A stretch of 64,000 bases of DNA from Bacillus litorisediminis (GTDB lineage Bacteria; Bacillota; Bacilli; Bacillales; JC228). The position numbers and the translations under genes were made by a program. Each line of letters begins with the position of its first letter. Position 1 is the first letter of the stretch. The notes beneath the pieces were generated by a model that saw only the letters and a list, made by a program, of their open reading frames with translations, was not told the origin of the DNA and did no database searches. This document shows positions 45,909 to 55,594 of this stretch, in pieces. Location of the stretch: the NCBI RefSeq assembly GCF_022808645.1, contig NZ_JAKZKT010000007.1, forward strand, positions 1 through 64,000, written 5' to 3'.

Positions 45909-46421
45909 ATGGAACCAAAATATTGTAAAGAATCCCGCGTTGTTCATACTGACCTCGTTCTTCCCAATGATACGAATAACCACAACACGCTGTTTGGCGG
46001 CGTGTTAATGAAAAGAATTGATGGAGTTGCTTCGATTTCAGCAAAAAGGCATTGCCGGGCAGAGGTAGTCACCGCATCAACGGACTCGGTCGACTTTCTC
46101 GAACCCATTTTACCAACCGATTCAATTTGCATTGAAACGTTTGTGACTTGGACCGGGCGAACGTCAATGGAGGTTTTTGCAAAGGTTATCACAGAAGATT
46201 TATTATCAGGCAAACGTCGAATTGCCGCCACTGCATTCCTAACCTTCGTAGCACTAGATGAAAATGGAAAGCCCGTTGCTGTACCAGAAGTCATTCCTGA
46301 AACACCTGAAGAGCAAAAATTACATGAAACCGGCGATCAGCGCGCTCTTGTCCGAAAAAACCGCAGAGCTGAAAGCAAGAAGCTTGCCCAATTCATCACC
46401 ACTAAAAAACCTTGGGAATAA
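45909..46421 (+). CDS. Acyl-CoA thioesterase (YkhA-like hotdog)
   Basis: 170 residues. VLPNDTNNHNTLFGGVLMKRIDGVASISAKRHC contains the hotdog active-site region (Asn, Asp), followed by VTASTDSVDFLEPILPTD and TSMEVFAKV. It hydrolyses acyl-CoA thioesters; B. subtilis YkhA is the close type. AGGAAGG lies upstream and a terminator follows. Confidence 0.9.
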   Translation: MEPKYCKESRVVHTDLVLPNDTNNHNTLFGGVLMKRIDGVASISAKRHCRAEVVTASTDSVDFLEPILPTDSICIETFVTWTGRTSMEVFAKVITEDLLSGKRRIAATAFLTFVALDENGKPVAVPEVIPETPEEQKLHETGDQRALVRKNRRAESKKLAQFITTKKPWE

Positions 46422-46432
46422 TAATTTGCCGA

Positions 46433-46463
46433 CAAAAGGTGCTATTGAATAGTGCCTTTTTTT
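46433..46463 (+). terminator. Terminator of the thioesterase gene
   Basis: AAAGGTGCTAT / ATAGTGCCTTT with a 3-nt loop and one G-U pair, followed by seven T. Confidence 0.88.
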
Positions 46464-46654
46464 CTTTCATGTATAAAGTTATATAACAATTTTCGCAGGG
46501 ATTACAGCAAAAATAGCCAGCAGCCGAACAGGGATTTATCCAGATGATTCTCTTTCCCGGACATACGTTATTCACGTAAAAATGCCTGTTTTTGAATATT
46601 AACTGCCGTAAATCATTCAAAAATCGCGGATTTTTGCGTAAATAAAGGATTCAA

Positions 46655-47085
46655 TGTCCGCTAATTCTGAAAATCGGCGAATTTATCACGGATAGCGAAA
46701 CCTATGTCCTTTAGCAATCCTCCTTGCTTTTCGGACTGCTCCTCTGGATTTTGCGTCTTTCCTGTCCGAATCAGGGGTTCATTCGGACAGGCTCACTGAT
46801 TTTTACGCTTTTCTTGTCCGAATCAAGGGCTCATTCGGACTGCCTCCCTGATTTTCACGATTTTCCTGTCCGAATCAGAGGTTTATTCGGACTGCTTCTC
46901 TGAATTCTACGCTTTTCCTGTCCGAATCACAGGCGCATTCGGACTGCTCCTCTGGATTCTACGCTTTTCCTGTCAGAATCAGGGGTTCATTCGGACTGCT
47001 TCTCTGAATTCTACGCTTTTCCTGTCCGAATCACAGGCGCATTCGGACTGCTTTCCTTAATTCTATGCCTTTCCTATTCAAATCA
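46655..47085. repeat. Repeat array G: ~6 units of 52 bp containing GTCCGAAT palindromes
   Basis: The clearest units lie at about 46760-47065. Each 52-bp unit holds GTCCGAAT and its inverse ATTCGGAC, 9 bp apart (GTCCGAATCA, GGGGTTC, ATTCGGAC), then a linker such as TGCTTCTCTGAATTCTACGC and TTTTCC. Units alternate between CAGGGGTT and CACAGGCG centres. More diverged material (GTCCGCTAATTCTG) leads in from 46655. It lies in the 1.07-kb gap between the thioesterase and the 47495 gene. 46464-46654 shows nothing I can identify. Confidence 0.85.
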
Positions 47086-47261
47086 ATAGCTTTATAAAAC
47101 CACTACTGTCGAAAAAACCACAATCTTTTCGAAAAAGCATTAAAAACAAACTTTCTTTCCAATATTTATATTAAATTCCACCATATTCTTTATAATCAAA
47201 ATGAACGACTTTTTACTCTACCATCACATTTCAGCTCATAATAAAAGTTGTGTACATTTCT

Positions 47262-47400
47262 CAAAAGGTGTTGTGGCTATTGAGTTCTCATCATATTTTT
47301 AAGAAACGTTCGTTTGTATTTGTCTGGATTGGAAATGCAGTTTCTGAGTTAGGAGGAGCATTCGGAACGTTTTGTAATTCTAGCAATGGCCGAGATAATA
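47262..47400 (+). pseudogene. Probable remnant of an MFS transporter N-terminus
   Basis: The frame reads SSHHIFKKRSFVFVWIGNAVSELGGAF, close to the first helix of many Bacillus MFS exporters, then loses similarity after about 45 residues. No ribosome binding site fits and no second half of an MFS gene follows. Probably a decayed gene end; this rests on a short match. Confidence 0.35.
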
Positions 47401-47429
47401 TTTATCATTCTAAAAAATACATTACATCA

Positions 47430-47436
47430 TTCGACA
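47430..47436 (-). promoter_or_regulatory. Spo0A-box-like heptamer
   Basis: TTGTCGAAT on the minus strand, 58 bp before the start of the 47495 gene. A second TGTCGAA lies at 47107-47113 on the plus strand. Confidence 0.3.
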
Positions 47437-47494
47437 ATTTCCTTTTTCATCCTCTCTAATTTGCTATAATAGTAGACTGAGAGGAGGGAAAATC

Positions 47495-47950
47495 ATGGAA
47501 AAGACAGAGAAAAAAATTGATCTTTTTATCCTGATCGTTATTTTAGGAATCTTTTTCTTTATTGCCACTTACGTAATCAGTGAGACAGAGAACTTATTCC
47601 GGCTTTTATCGTATCTATTTTTTGCTTTTATCTTTTTATTAACTGGCTTCCTGACCGCTTATATCATCTTTATACGTGATGCCAACCAAAACGAGACTAA
47701 GATTCGGATCAACTTAAAACATGTTGTGTATGGAGCAATGACCTTAATCCTTGTTACTCTTTTTATTATTCTGATTAACGATACCACAAGCTACTATGAC
47801 CAGCGGCTTCATTTCTTAGAAAAAGGGGAACTTCCTGAGTATCTCCAGCTTGAAGGTCTTCGTCTCCAATATATGCTTTTTTTAGCAGCGATATTTGGTC
47901 TGATTTTTATCGTGATTGGATTTTGGATGTCTATTAAAAAAGAAAAATAA
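47495..47950 (+). CDS. Small integral membrane protein
   Basis: 151 residues with four predicted membrane helices (about 9-27, 37-60, 76-96, 124-146) and a charged loop NDTTSYYDQRLHFLEKGELPEYLQLEG. GAGGAGGG lies upstream and a strong terminator follows. I do not recognise the family. Confidence 0.75.
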   Translation: MEKTEKKIDLFILIVILGIFFFIATYVISETENLFRLLSYLFFAFIFLLTGFLTAYIIFIRDANQNETKIRINLKHVVYGAMTLILVTLFIILINDTTSYYDQRLHFLEKGELPEYLQLEGLRLQYMLFLAAIFGLIFIVIGFWMSIKKEK

Positions 47951-47962
47951 GTACATATTTAA

Positions 47963-47998
47963 AAACTCCAGCGTTCAACTGTTCGCTGGAGTTTCTTT
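47963..47998 (+). terminator. Terminator of the 47495 gene
   Basis: Perfect 11-bp stem AAACTCCAGCG / CGCTGGAGTTT with a 10-nt loop. Confidence 0.88.
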
Positions 47999-48074
47999 AT
48001 ATTTTTCAGCCTCCTCGCTCATGCCTTAGCAAGGGGGCAGAGCCGGCTCGTTTTTTCACTCTCGTGGATTTTAA

Positions 48075-48221
48075 CTCAATGACCGAAATTAGAATGTTCG
48101 CGTCAAAACGGGCTCTGACTAGCAGCCTCAATGACCTAAATTAGGAGTTCGCGTCAAAACGGGCTCTGACTAGCAGCCTCAATGACCTAAATTAGGAGTT
48201 CGCGTCAAAAAGGGCTCTGAT
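48075..48221. repeat. Repeat array H: three units of ~51 bp
   Basis: Units start at 48075, 48127 and 48178 (52 and 51 bp). Each holds CTCAATGACC, AAATTAG, TTCGCGTCAAAA and GGGCTCTGA; the last two are nearly identical. Located between convergent genes. Confidence 0.85.
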
Positions 48222-48262
48222 AAACCATTACAATTGTTGCTTTAACTTTATCAAAGCTTGTT

Positions 48263-49600
48263 TTATAAAAACAAAAACGCAATGGGCGTTGCGAGGATTA
48301 GCGATAAAATGGTTCGCTGCACCCAAATTACGAGCAAGCGCGGTATGCTAATTGGAATATCCGTAGATAAAATACAAGGAATTGTCGCCGAAAAGAATAA
48401 GATCGATGAAACTGAAACTACGGCTGTTATAAATTTAGTCACCAATGGAGCCTCAACAACTACCAAGGCTGGCAAGAACATTTCTGCAATTTCCACAGCC
48501 GCTGCTTTAGCTGCCAATAACGGCTCTGGAATTTGGAGAAGCAGCGTGAATGGATAAAAAATATAGCCAATGATATCAAATACAGCAGTGTACTCAGCTA
48601 ATAGTAAACCTAAAAGTCCAACAGACATGATGGAAGGTAAGATACCCATCGTCATGATAAATCCATCACGAAGGTTTTCCCAAATATTTTTCCCAATAGA
48701 AGGTGCTTGGTCTGCTGTACTGATTGCTTTTGTCCAGGCTGTTTGAATAACTTGAGTTTTTACTATTTCTTCCGGGTCGCCTTTTCCGTTAAAATATTCG
48801 TCACTCATCTTTGAAATTGGCCAGATTCTCGCTGTAATCGCCGTAACCAGGAACGTGACAACTAGTGATGACCAGAAATATAAATTCCAATGATCCATTA
48901 AGTCTAACGTATTGGCAACAACGATCATAAAGGTAACAGATACAGTTGAAAAACCGGTCGCAATGATTGCAGCTTCCTTCACGGTATATTTCCCTTCCCT
49001 AAAGACACGGTTCGTAATGAGAAGGCCGATTGAGTAGCTCCCAACGAATGAAGCAACCGCATCGACAGCTGAACGGCCTGGTGTTTTCCAAATCGGCCGC
49101 ATAATCTTTTGAACTAGGACTCCAATAAATTCGAGCAGACCATACCCTACCAGCATCGCCAAAAAGACTGAACCAATTGGGACAAGCAATCCGACTGGAA
49201 TCACAAGCTTTTCAAATAAAAAGACACCGATATTTGGAGCAAGAAACCAGGATGGACCTGTATTAAAAAGAAGCAATACGGCTGCTAGCAATCCTAGGAC
49301 TTTGAAAATCGAGAATACCATTTCTACTTTGTTTTTATTCCACGTTTTTTTGTAAAAAGGATAAATAGCACCTAAGAGAATAACAAGAACTGCATAGTAT
49401 GGTGTAACTTCCGGAAGGTTGTTTCGAATCCAAGTAACGATATGGTCCAGCGGAATCGACGAACTTCCATTTACAGTGATTGGAATAAAAAACATGAAAA
49501 TACCAATAAAACTAAATACAAAAAACTTAATCATACCGGATGGCGAGCTGACTTGAGGATTTTTCTGCAGTGACGGTGTTACATTATTTGGATTTGTCAT
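48263..49600 (-). CDS. YjiH-family membrane protein, paralog 2, in the hut operon
   Basis: 445 residues, about ten membrane helices. FIGIFMFFIPITVNGSSSIPLDHI, GVLVQKIMRPIWKTPGRSAVDAVASFVGSYSIGLLITNRVF and EIAEMFLPALVV match the YjiH gate family. It follows hutG by 79 bp on the same strand, in the place where B. subtilis has the histidine permease hutM, so uptake of histidine or an intermediate is a reasonable inference. AAAGGAGGAG precedes the ATG. Confidence 0.85.
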   Translation of the reverse strand: MTNPNNVTPSLQKNPQVSSPSGMIKFFVFSFIGIFMFFIPITVNGSSSIPLDHIVTWIRNNLPEVTPYYAVLVILLGAIYPFYKKTWNKNKVEMVFSIFKVLGLLAAVLLLFNTGPSWFLAPNIGVFLFEKLVIPVGLLVPIGSVFLAMLVGYGLLEFIGVLVQKIMRPIWKTPGRSAVDAVASFVGSYSIGLLITNRVFREGKYTVKEAAIIATGFSTVSVTFMIVVANTLDLMDHWNLYFWSSLVVTFLVTAITARIWPISKMSDEYFNGKGDPEEIVKTQVIQTAWTKAISTADQAPSIGKNIWENLRDGFIMTMGILPSIMSVGLLGLLLAEYTAVFDIIGYIFYPFTLLLQIPEPLLAAKAAAVEIAEMFLPALVVVEAPLVTKFITAVVSVSSILFFSATIPCILSTDIPISIPRLLVIWVQRTILSLILATPIAFLFL

Positions 49601-49679
49601 ACTTTCTCCTCCTTTTGCTGAATTTTTAGATAACTCATGACAAACGGGAAGGAGATTGATATCTCCGCTTCCAGTCTCA

Positions 49680-50681
49680 CTAATTTTGTTTAAATCGCGT
49701 CACTAACCCGCTCATAAATGATAGCATCACATGGACTCCCGCTTTGACAGTGGCTTCCCCTACATCTTTAAAAGGATCCAGACAGACGAGATCCATCGCT
49801 TTTACCTTTTCGTTTAACCCGGCCACATAGACCGCTTCAAAGAGTTCATCCGTTCTCATCCCCCCAGGTGTAGAGGCAGGAGCACCCGGTGCTACCCCAA
49901 TATCCAACACATCCATGTCGACCGTGAGATAAATGGTATCCACCTTTTTCTCAAGTTCCGCAAGAGCCTGTTCAACAGCATTCTCGATTCCCATTCTCCT
50001 TGCTTTTCTTAAAGTCGTATAATTCACACCCATTTTATCTGCATAATCCTTTAATGATTTCGCATTAAAAAATCCGTGCAAGCCAATGTTGTACACATCT
50101 TCCCCAAGTACAGTTCCGCTTTCAATCAGGTTCCGGATTGGCGTTCCATTGCTTGGTCCATTATCACTCAAGTCCCTTAAATCGAAATGAGTGTCAAACT
50201 GTAAAATCCCGATCCGCTGATCTGGATGGGCCTCTTTCCATCCTTTTACAAGCATGGCCGTAATCGAATGGTCGCCGCCTATTGAAATCGGAAGCACCTG
50301 AGGATGGTATTTCTGCATACTCAGCATCGCTTCTTTAATGTTGGTATGACAAACAGAAATATCTGTCACATGCTGTCTGACATCGCCTAGATCAACGACA
50401 CGAAGCTCTGTTAAATCTACATCGGCATCCAGATTATATGTCGTGAAATATTTCCAAGCCCTTCGAATCGCATCAGGATTTTCACTGGCAGCTGATGCAC
50501 TGATTGATGACCGGGAAAGTGGAATCCCAAGTAAACAAACATCGAATTGGTCCCAGTCCACCTCTGTTCCATCCTTATCCAATGTTTCAATCCATTCGTT
50601 CACCTTAGGCTCATGATTGTCTTCTGGTCTGTCCCATCGAAAACTTGGCGGTTTTAATTGAGGGTATGGGTATCCTGCCAT
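49680..50681 (-). CDS. hutG: Formimidoylglutamase
   Basis: 333 residues of the arginase/agmatinase superfamily. The two-manganese site motifs are present: GGDHS, DTHFDLRD and DMDVLDIGVAPG. In the hut pathway it converts N-formimidoyl-glutamate to glutamate and formamide. GGGGGGAG lies before the ATG, which overlaps the end of hutI by 28 bp. Confidence 0.93.
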   Translation of the reverse strand: MAGYPYPQLKPPSFRWDRPEDNHEPKVNEWIETLDKDGTEVDWDQFDVCLLGIPLSRSSISASAASENPDAIRRAWKYFTTYNLDADVDLTELRVVDLGDVRQHVTDISVCHTNIKEAMLSMQKYHPQVLPISIGGDHSITAMLVKGWKEAHPDQRIGILQFDTHFDLRDLSDNGPSNGTPIRNLIESGTVLGEDVYNIGLHGFFNAKSLKDYADKMGVNYTTLRKARRMGIENAVEQALAELEKKVDTIYLTVDMDVLDIGVAPGAPASTPGGMRTDELFEAVYVAGLNEKVKAMDLVCLDPFKDVGEATVKAGVHVMLSFMSGLVTRFKQN

Positions 50682-51955
50682 AATAAGCTCCCCCCGCTGA
50701 CTACTTTTTTGCCATTTTTTATAACCGTATCTATATGGTTTTCTCCATACATATATTGAAGGTGCATGTAGGTTGGAACATTGAATATATTAATATCGGC
50801 TTGCTTGCCTGCCTCTATACTGCCGACAACGGCTCCGCGCTTAATGGCATGCGCAGCATTGATGGTAACAGCAGTTAACACTTCCGCAGGCGTCATCCCC
50901 ATTTTTAAGCATCCTAAATTCATAATGAGAGGAAGTGAAACGGTTGGTGAAGAACCAGGATTACAATCGGTCGATAAAGCTACCGCTACACCTGCATCGA
51001 TCATTTTCCGTCCATTGGCAGATTCAGCCATAAGGAAAAAGGCCGTTCCCGGAAGCAAGACGGCAATGACACCCGCTTCAGCCATTTGCTGAATTCCCTG
51101 GTCAGAAGCTTTTAAAAGATGGTCAGCTGACACCGCATTAATGCTGGCAGCTAGTTCTGCTCCTCCGTATGGTTCAATCTCGTCTGCATGAATCTTAGGA
51201 AGAAGACCTAAATGCTGTCCTGCTTCAAGAATTTTTCTTGATTGTTCAGGGGTAAATACACCCCGTTCACAGAAAACATCATTGAATTCTGCCAAACCCG
51301 ATATAGCTACTTGCGGAAGCATTTCTTTAATGATTAAATCTACAAACTTATCAGGATCTTCTTTGTATTCAGCCGGAACTGCATGCGCCCCCATAAAAGT
51401 ACTCACGATGTCAATCGGATGCGATTCGTTTAATTGCTTGGCGACTTCTAGCTGTTTCATTTCATGCTCTAATGAAAGCCCATAACCGCTCTTCGCTTCG
51501 ACTGTGGTTACTCCTTGCTTCAGGAAGCGATTTAGTCTCGCAAAGCTTTCCCCAAAAAGCTGTTCATGTGTGGCTTCCCTTGTCGCTTTTGTCGTAGAGT
51601 GAATACCGCCGCCCGCATTCATAATTTCCATATAAGTGGCTCCCTGAAGGCGCATATTAAATTCTTGTTCACGTGTTCCAGCGTGAACAAGGTGAGTATG
51701 AGGATCCACGAAACCAGGTGTTACAAGTTTTCCGGTCACATCGATGACTTCCGCTTGATGAAGCCGTTCCTTATATTTTTCACGAAGCTCTGCATCTCTG
51801 CCGACTGCTGCAATTTTTCTTCCTTCAATCCAAATACTTCCGTTTTCAATGATGTGGAGCTCTTCCATTTGTTTCCCCACACGCGGGGCGTCGGATCCGC
51901 CTTGAAGAGTAACTAATTGCTGAGCATTCCGAATAAAAATTGCGTTATGTTCCAT
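50654..51955 (-). CDS. hutI: Imidazolonepropionase
   Basis: 433 residues. Amidohydrolase metal motif VDPHTHLVHAG, central MGAHAVP and HADEIEPYGGAELA, and STDCNPGSSPTVSLP with the metal-binding Asp. It hydrolyses imidazolone-propionate to formimidoyl-glutamate. The ATG at 51955 has GAGGAGG 5 nt upstream; the TTG at 51958 is too close to it. Confidence 0.95.
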   Translation of the reverse strand: MEHNAIFIRNAQQLVTLQGGSDAPRVGKQMEELHIIENGSIWIEGRKIAAVGRDAELREKYKERLHQAEVIDVTGKLVTPGFVDPHTHLVHAGTREQEFNMRLQGATYMEIMNAGGGIHSTTKATREATHEQLFGESFARLNRFLKQGVTTVEAKSGYGLSLEHEMKQLEVAKQLNESHPIDIVSTFMGAHAVPAEYKEDPDKFVDLIIKEMLPQVAISGLAEFNDVFCERGVFTPEQSRKILEAGQHLGLLPKIHADEIEPYGGAELAASINAVSADHLLKASDQGIQQMAEAGVIAVLLPGTAFFLMAESANGRKMIDAGVAVALSTDCNPGSSPTVSLPLIMNLGCLKMGMTPAEVLTAVTINAAHAIKRGAVVGSIEAGKQADINIFNVPTYMHLQYMYGENHIDTVIKNGKKVVSGGSLLWQDTHTLN

Positions 51956-52004
51956 CAAATCCTCCTCTATGAATCTCTTATTTTTCTAAAGAAATCAGGG
52001 TAAG

Positions 52005-52029
52005 GAGCATCCTTTCACGAGATGCCCCT
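52005..52029 (-). other. Hairpin between hutU and hutI
   Basis: GGAGCATC can pair with GATGCCCC (one G-U pair) around a 9-nt loop. No T-run follows, so it is more likely an mRNA processing or stability element than a terminator. Confidence 0.35.
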
Positions 52030-52043
52030 CTCTTTTTAAGTCT

Positions 52044-53705
52044 TTAATCCAACATTGGAATTCTGACGCCTTTTTCCCTGGCTGTTTGAATGGCCAAATC
52101 ATAGCCTGCATCGACATGACGGACGATACCCATGCCTGGGTCAGTCGTCAGCACCCTTTCCAATCGGGCTTCTGCTTCCTTCGTGCCATCAGCAACGATG
52201 ACCATTCCTGCATGAATCGAGTAACCCATGCCGACTCCTCCGCCATGGTGAACAGATACCCAGCTTGCCCCTCCGACTGCATTGATTAAAGCATTTAAAA
52301 TCGGCCAGTCTGCGACAGCGTCACTGCCATCCTTCATCCCTTCCGTTTCACGATTAGGCGATGCAACTGATCCGGAATCGAGGTGATCGCGGCCAATTAC
52401 AATCGGTGCACTTAATTCACCGCTAGCAACCATATCATTTATAATTTTTCCAAATCTGGCCCGTTCTCCGTATCCTAACCAGCAAATCCGTGCAGGCAAG
52501 CCTTGGAACTGAATTTTTTCCTGTGCCATTTTAATCCAATTGCATAAATGTTTGTCGTAGCTAAATTCTCGTAATATCACTTCATCTGTTTTATAAATAT
52601 CCTCGGGGTCCCCGGATAATGCCACCCAGCGAAATGGCCCTTTTCCTTCACAGAATTGCGGGCGAATATAGGCTGGCACAAACCCAGGAAAATCAAAGGC
52701 ATTTTCAACCCCTTCGTCTTTTGCGACCTGACGGATATTATTTCCGTAATCAAAGGTAACAGCACCCTTTTGCTGCATTTCAAGCATAGCACGGACATGA
52801 TCGGCGATGCTTTGTTTCGATTTTTTCATATATAAGCTTGGGTCCGCTTTTCGTAATTCATCGGCCTCTTGAAGCGAAAGTCCAGCAGGGATGTAACCAT
52901 TTAAAGGGTCATGAGAAGAAGTTTGATCAGTTAATACATCTGGAATAAACCCGCGTTTGATCATTTCGGGAAGAAGCTCAGCTGCATTTCCAAGCAGCCC
53001 GATTGAAAGGGCTGTGCCCTCCCGCTTCGCCTCAAGCGCAGTATTAATCGCATCATTTATATCGTCCACGCGGATATCCAAATACTTGGTATCCAAGCGT
53101 TTTTGAATGCGGGCAGGGTCGACCTCGATACAAATAGCAACTCCGCCATTTAAGGTCACTGCAAGTGGCTGAGCGCCGCCCATTCCGCCAAGGCCAGCTG
53201 TAAGTGTAATGGTGCCTTTGAGGCTTCCATTGAAATGCTGCCGGGCACACTCTGCAAATGTTTCATACGTCCCCTGAACAATTCCCTGACTGCCGATATA
53301 GATCCAGCTTCCTGCTGTCATTTGGCCGTACATCATCAGCCCTTTCTTGTCCAGCTCATGGAAATGCTCCCAATTGGCCCAGGCAGGGACTAGATTTGAA
53401 TTGGCAATCAGGACTCGAGGCGCATCTTTATGGGTTTTAAATACTGCCACAGGCTTCCCTGATTGAACCAATAACGTTTCATCCGACTCTAATTCATGCA
53501 AGGTTTTAACAATCGCGTCATACGCTTCCCAGTTGCGGGCGGCCTTTCCAATGCCCCCATATACCACTAAATCTTCCGGTCTCTCGGCTACCTCTGAGTC
53601 TAAGTTATTCATGAGCATTCTCAGGGCAGCTTCCTGAATCCAACCTTTTGCATGCAATTCTGTTCCTCTGTAATTTTTAATCACTCTTTTTTCGGCTTGT
53701 TTCAC
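52044..53705 (-). CDS. hutU: Urocanate hydratase
   Basis: 553 residues, the usual length. Urocanase motifs: the NAD-binding region [30 protein letters not shown], the [16 protein letters not shown] loop and [15 protein letters not shown] near the C-terminus. It converts urocanate to imidazolone-propionate. The start is GTG behind GAGGTGAAA. It is the first gene of hutU-hutI-hutG-yjiH; hutH (histidine ammonia-lyase) is not beside it. Confidence 0.95.
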   Translation of the reverse strand: MKQAEKRVIKNYRGTELHAKGWIQEAALRMLMNNLDSEVAERPEDLVVYGGIGKAARNWEAYDAIVKTLHELESDETLLVQSGKPVAVFKTHKDAPRVLIANSNLVPAWANWEHFHELDKKGLMMYGQMTAGSWIYIGSQGIVQGTYETFAECARQHFNGSLKGTITLTAGLGGMGGAQPLAVTLNGGVAICIEVDPARIQKRLDTKYLDIRVDDINDAINTALEAKREGTALSIGLLGNAAELLPEMIKRGFIPDVLTDQTSSHDPLNGYIPAGLSLQEADELRKADPSLYMKKSKQSIADHVRAMLEMQQKGAVTFDYGNNIRQVAKDEGVENAFDFPGFVPAYIRPQFCEGKGPFRWVALSGDPEDIYKTDEVILREFSYDKHLCNWIKMAQEKIQFQGLPARICWLGYGERARFGKIINDMVASGELSAPIVIGRDHLDSGSVASPNRETEGMKDGSDAVADWPILNALINAVGGASWVSVHHGGGVGMGYSIHAGMVIVADGTKEAEARLERVLTTDPGMGIVRHVDAGYDLAIQTAREKGVRIPMLD

Positions 53706-53765
53706 GAACTTTCACCTCTCGCTAAAATATTCTGATAATTCAAGTATAGCGTGAGGACAACTATT

Positions 53766-53832
53766 GAAGTAGAGCACTTCTTTTTGAAAATCTTCATATA
53801 TTTTATCTAGCATCTAGCGAAATAGAGCGCTT
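53766..53832 (-). promoter_or_regulatory. Direct-repeat operator candidate in the hutU promoter
   Basis: GAAGTAGAGCACTT (53766-53779) and GAAATAGAGCGCTT (53819-53832) agree at 12 of 14 positions and are 53 bp apart, about five helical turns. They lie 61-127 bp upstream of hutU. The upstream copy also contains TGTAAGCGCT on the minus strand, half of a cre site. Confidence 0.55.
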
Positions 53833-53868
53833 ACATTTTATATTAGTAAAAATTTTAGATTTCTTTTT

Positions 53869-55347
53869 TTATTTTTGGTCGCGATAAGTCCTTGGTGATA
53901 TTCCCACTTCTTTTTTAAAAACACGGCTGAAATAATTGGGGTTAGCAAAACCAGTTTGGTCCGCAATTTGCTGGATTGTTTGATCCGTTTCTTTTAAGAG
54001 AGTCTGCGCTTCCCTTATTCTGATTTGCGTCAATAGCTGCCTAAAGGTCTCTTTATTTTTCCTGGATAATTGAGAGCTTAAGTAGGCTGGATTGCGATCG
54101 ACAAACTGTGCAACTTTTTCGAGGTTTAAATCTGGTTCCATGTAATGCTGTTCAATGTATTGAATCGCCTTTTCGGTGACATCTAAAATCTTTTCCTGAC
54201 GATGAATGGCAGCCCGATCTATCACTTCTTTTAAAAATAAGATAAAATCCTGAACAATCCGGTAAAGTACGGATGTGTAAAGAATAGACTCAAATACACG
54301 GTGATAGCTGGCTTCAAGGTCCCCTTGATCTAAGTGAAAAGACTTCATAAAACGCCTTACCTGTGCCAAAATGCTGGTTAATCGTACTCTAAGTAACCCG
54401 GGGTCCGGATAAGGGTGGCTAAAATTTAAAAATTCAGCATGTATCCAGTTTTTGATTTCGTCCAGATCTCCGCTGTTCAACATGCCAATCCATTTTCTTT
54501 GGTCGTCTGGCGTCAAAAATGGATCTATTTCTCTCCATCTGATTGGATTCTCTAATACTGTCAGCTGTCGGTAACCTTTAAAAAAATGAATGTCCAGGGA
54601 CTGTTTTGCTTCTACATAGCATTTGTGAAGAGGCTGAATCTGTTTTGGCAGATAAAGGATACCTGCAATTGGAATCCTGAAGCATTCCTCCCACTGCTTT
54701 AGCAGCAGATTTCCTTGCTGGATTACATAGGAATCAGTCCCAATCCGACTTTCCAGCACACAGGCAATCATATCACTTAACGGAAAGATGACGGGCTGGA
54801 TTTGAAACGAATATTCTTCAATAAATTTACGCAGTAATGGGAGATCCTTTGTTTGTTCTGTTTGCAGCAATAAAATACTGTAAGCGCTATGTTCAGGGGC
54901 TTCTCCTTCAACAAATAAGGCCCTATAGGACATGGTATCGGATGTTGTGCCAAATGCGAGATGCGGGGAGGGGTTTTTCCCTGCTTGTTTATAACAATGT
55001 TGCAGGACCCGTTTGATTTCATCTGGCAGGATGGGCTTTAGCCAAAACGAGTATGCATGAAGCTCAATCGCCTGCAGGGCCCGGTCAAAGGTCGCTTCGG
55101 CAGTCATAACAATACAATAGCGGGCATAGCGGTTCAAAGCAAATGTGAGCTCCTGCCAGGCATCTGATTGAAACATATCCAGCTCTACACATACCACTTC
55201 GGGCATTTCCTTTTCTAAAAACCGAATAGTTTCCAGAGCAGTCCCCGCCAGAAATATTTTTTCATAAGGAATGGAATAAGAAGATACGAGCCACTTAATC
55301 CCTACTCTCTCATTTTCATCCCGATCGGCAATCAATAATTTTACCAC
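53869..55347 (-). CDS. Response regulator with AraC-type DNA-binding domain, probable hut regulator
   Basis: 492 residues. Receiver domain (1 to ~118) with acidic Asp8/Asp10, phospho-acceptor Asp57, Thr82 and Lys104; a ~270-residue linker; AraC/XylS HTH pair at the C-terminus (NLEKVAQFVDRNPAYLSSQLSRKNKETF and TIQQIADQTGFANPNYFSRVFKKEVGISPRTYR). The layout resembles YesN-type regulators. No kinase gene adjoins it. It ends 163 bp upstream of hutU on the same strand and that gap holds paired 14-bp repeats, so it probably controls the hut genes in place of HutP. GTG start behind GGAGGGG. Confidence 0.88.
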   Translation of the reverse strand: MVKLLIADRDENERVGIKWLVSSYSIPYEKIFLAGTALETIRFLEKEMPEVVCVELDMFQSDAWQELTFALNRYARYCIVMTAEATFDRALQAIELHAYSFWLKPILPDEIKRVLQHCYKQAGKNPSPHLAFGTTSDTMSYRALFVEGEAPEHSAYSILLLQTEQTKDLPLLRKFIEEYSFQIQPVIFPLSDMIACVLESRIGTDSYVIQQGNLLLKQWEECFRIPIAGILYLPKQIQPLHKCYVEAKQSLDIHFFKGYRQLTVLENPIRWREIDPFLTPDDQRKWIGMLNSGDLDEIKNWIHAEFLNFSHPYPDPGLLRVRLTSILAQVRRFMKSFHLDQGDLEASYHRVFESILYTSVLYRIVQDFILFLKEVIDRAAIHRQEKILDVTEKAIQYIEQHYMEPDLNLEKVAQFVDRNPAYLSSQLSRKNKETFRQLLTQIRIREAQTLLKETDQTIQQIADQTGFANPNYFSRVFKKEVGISPRTYRDQK

Positions 55348-55417
55348 TCACAACCCCCTCCTTCTCTAAAACTAGCACTTTCTATATTATTCTTCCTTTT
55401 CTTTTGAAATCCTCCTA

Positions 55418-55516
55418 TTCGACAAATTTCAAGACAATTTATCGCGGGTGAGGAACCTGTCGAAATGAGCTACTAAGGAATGTGAAGGTGGTATCGAATG
55501 GTGCGGCCGTGTCGAA
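55418..55516. promoter_or_regulatory. Cluster of three Spo0A-box-like sites in a divergent promoter region
   Basis: TGTCGAA on the minus strand at 55418-55424 and on the plus strand at 55458-55464 and 55510-55516, between the divergent hut-linked response regulator and the WYL regulator. Confidence 0.4.
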
Positions 55517-55594
55517 TTTCTTGGTGGTGACAGGGAGACTTTGAGGGCTTTATAATGAAGAGGTGGAAAAATCCCCCAAAGGAATGTGGATGGA

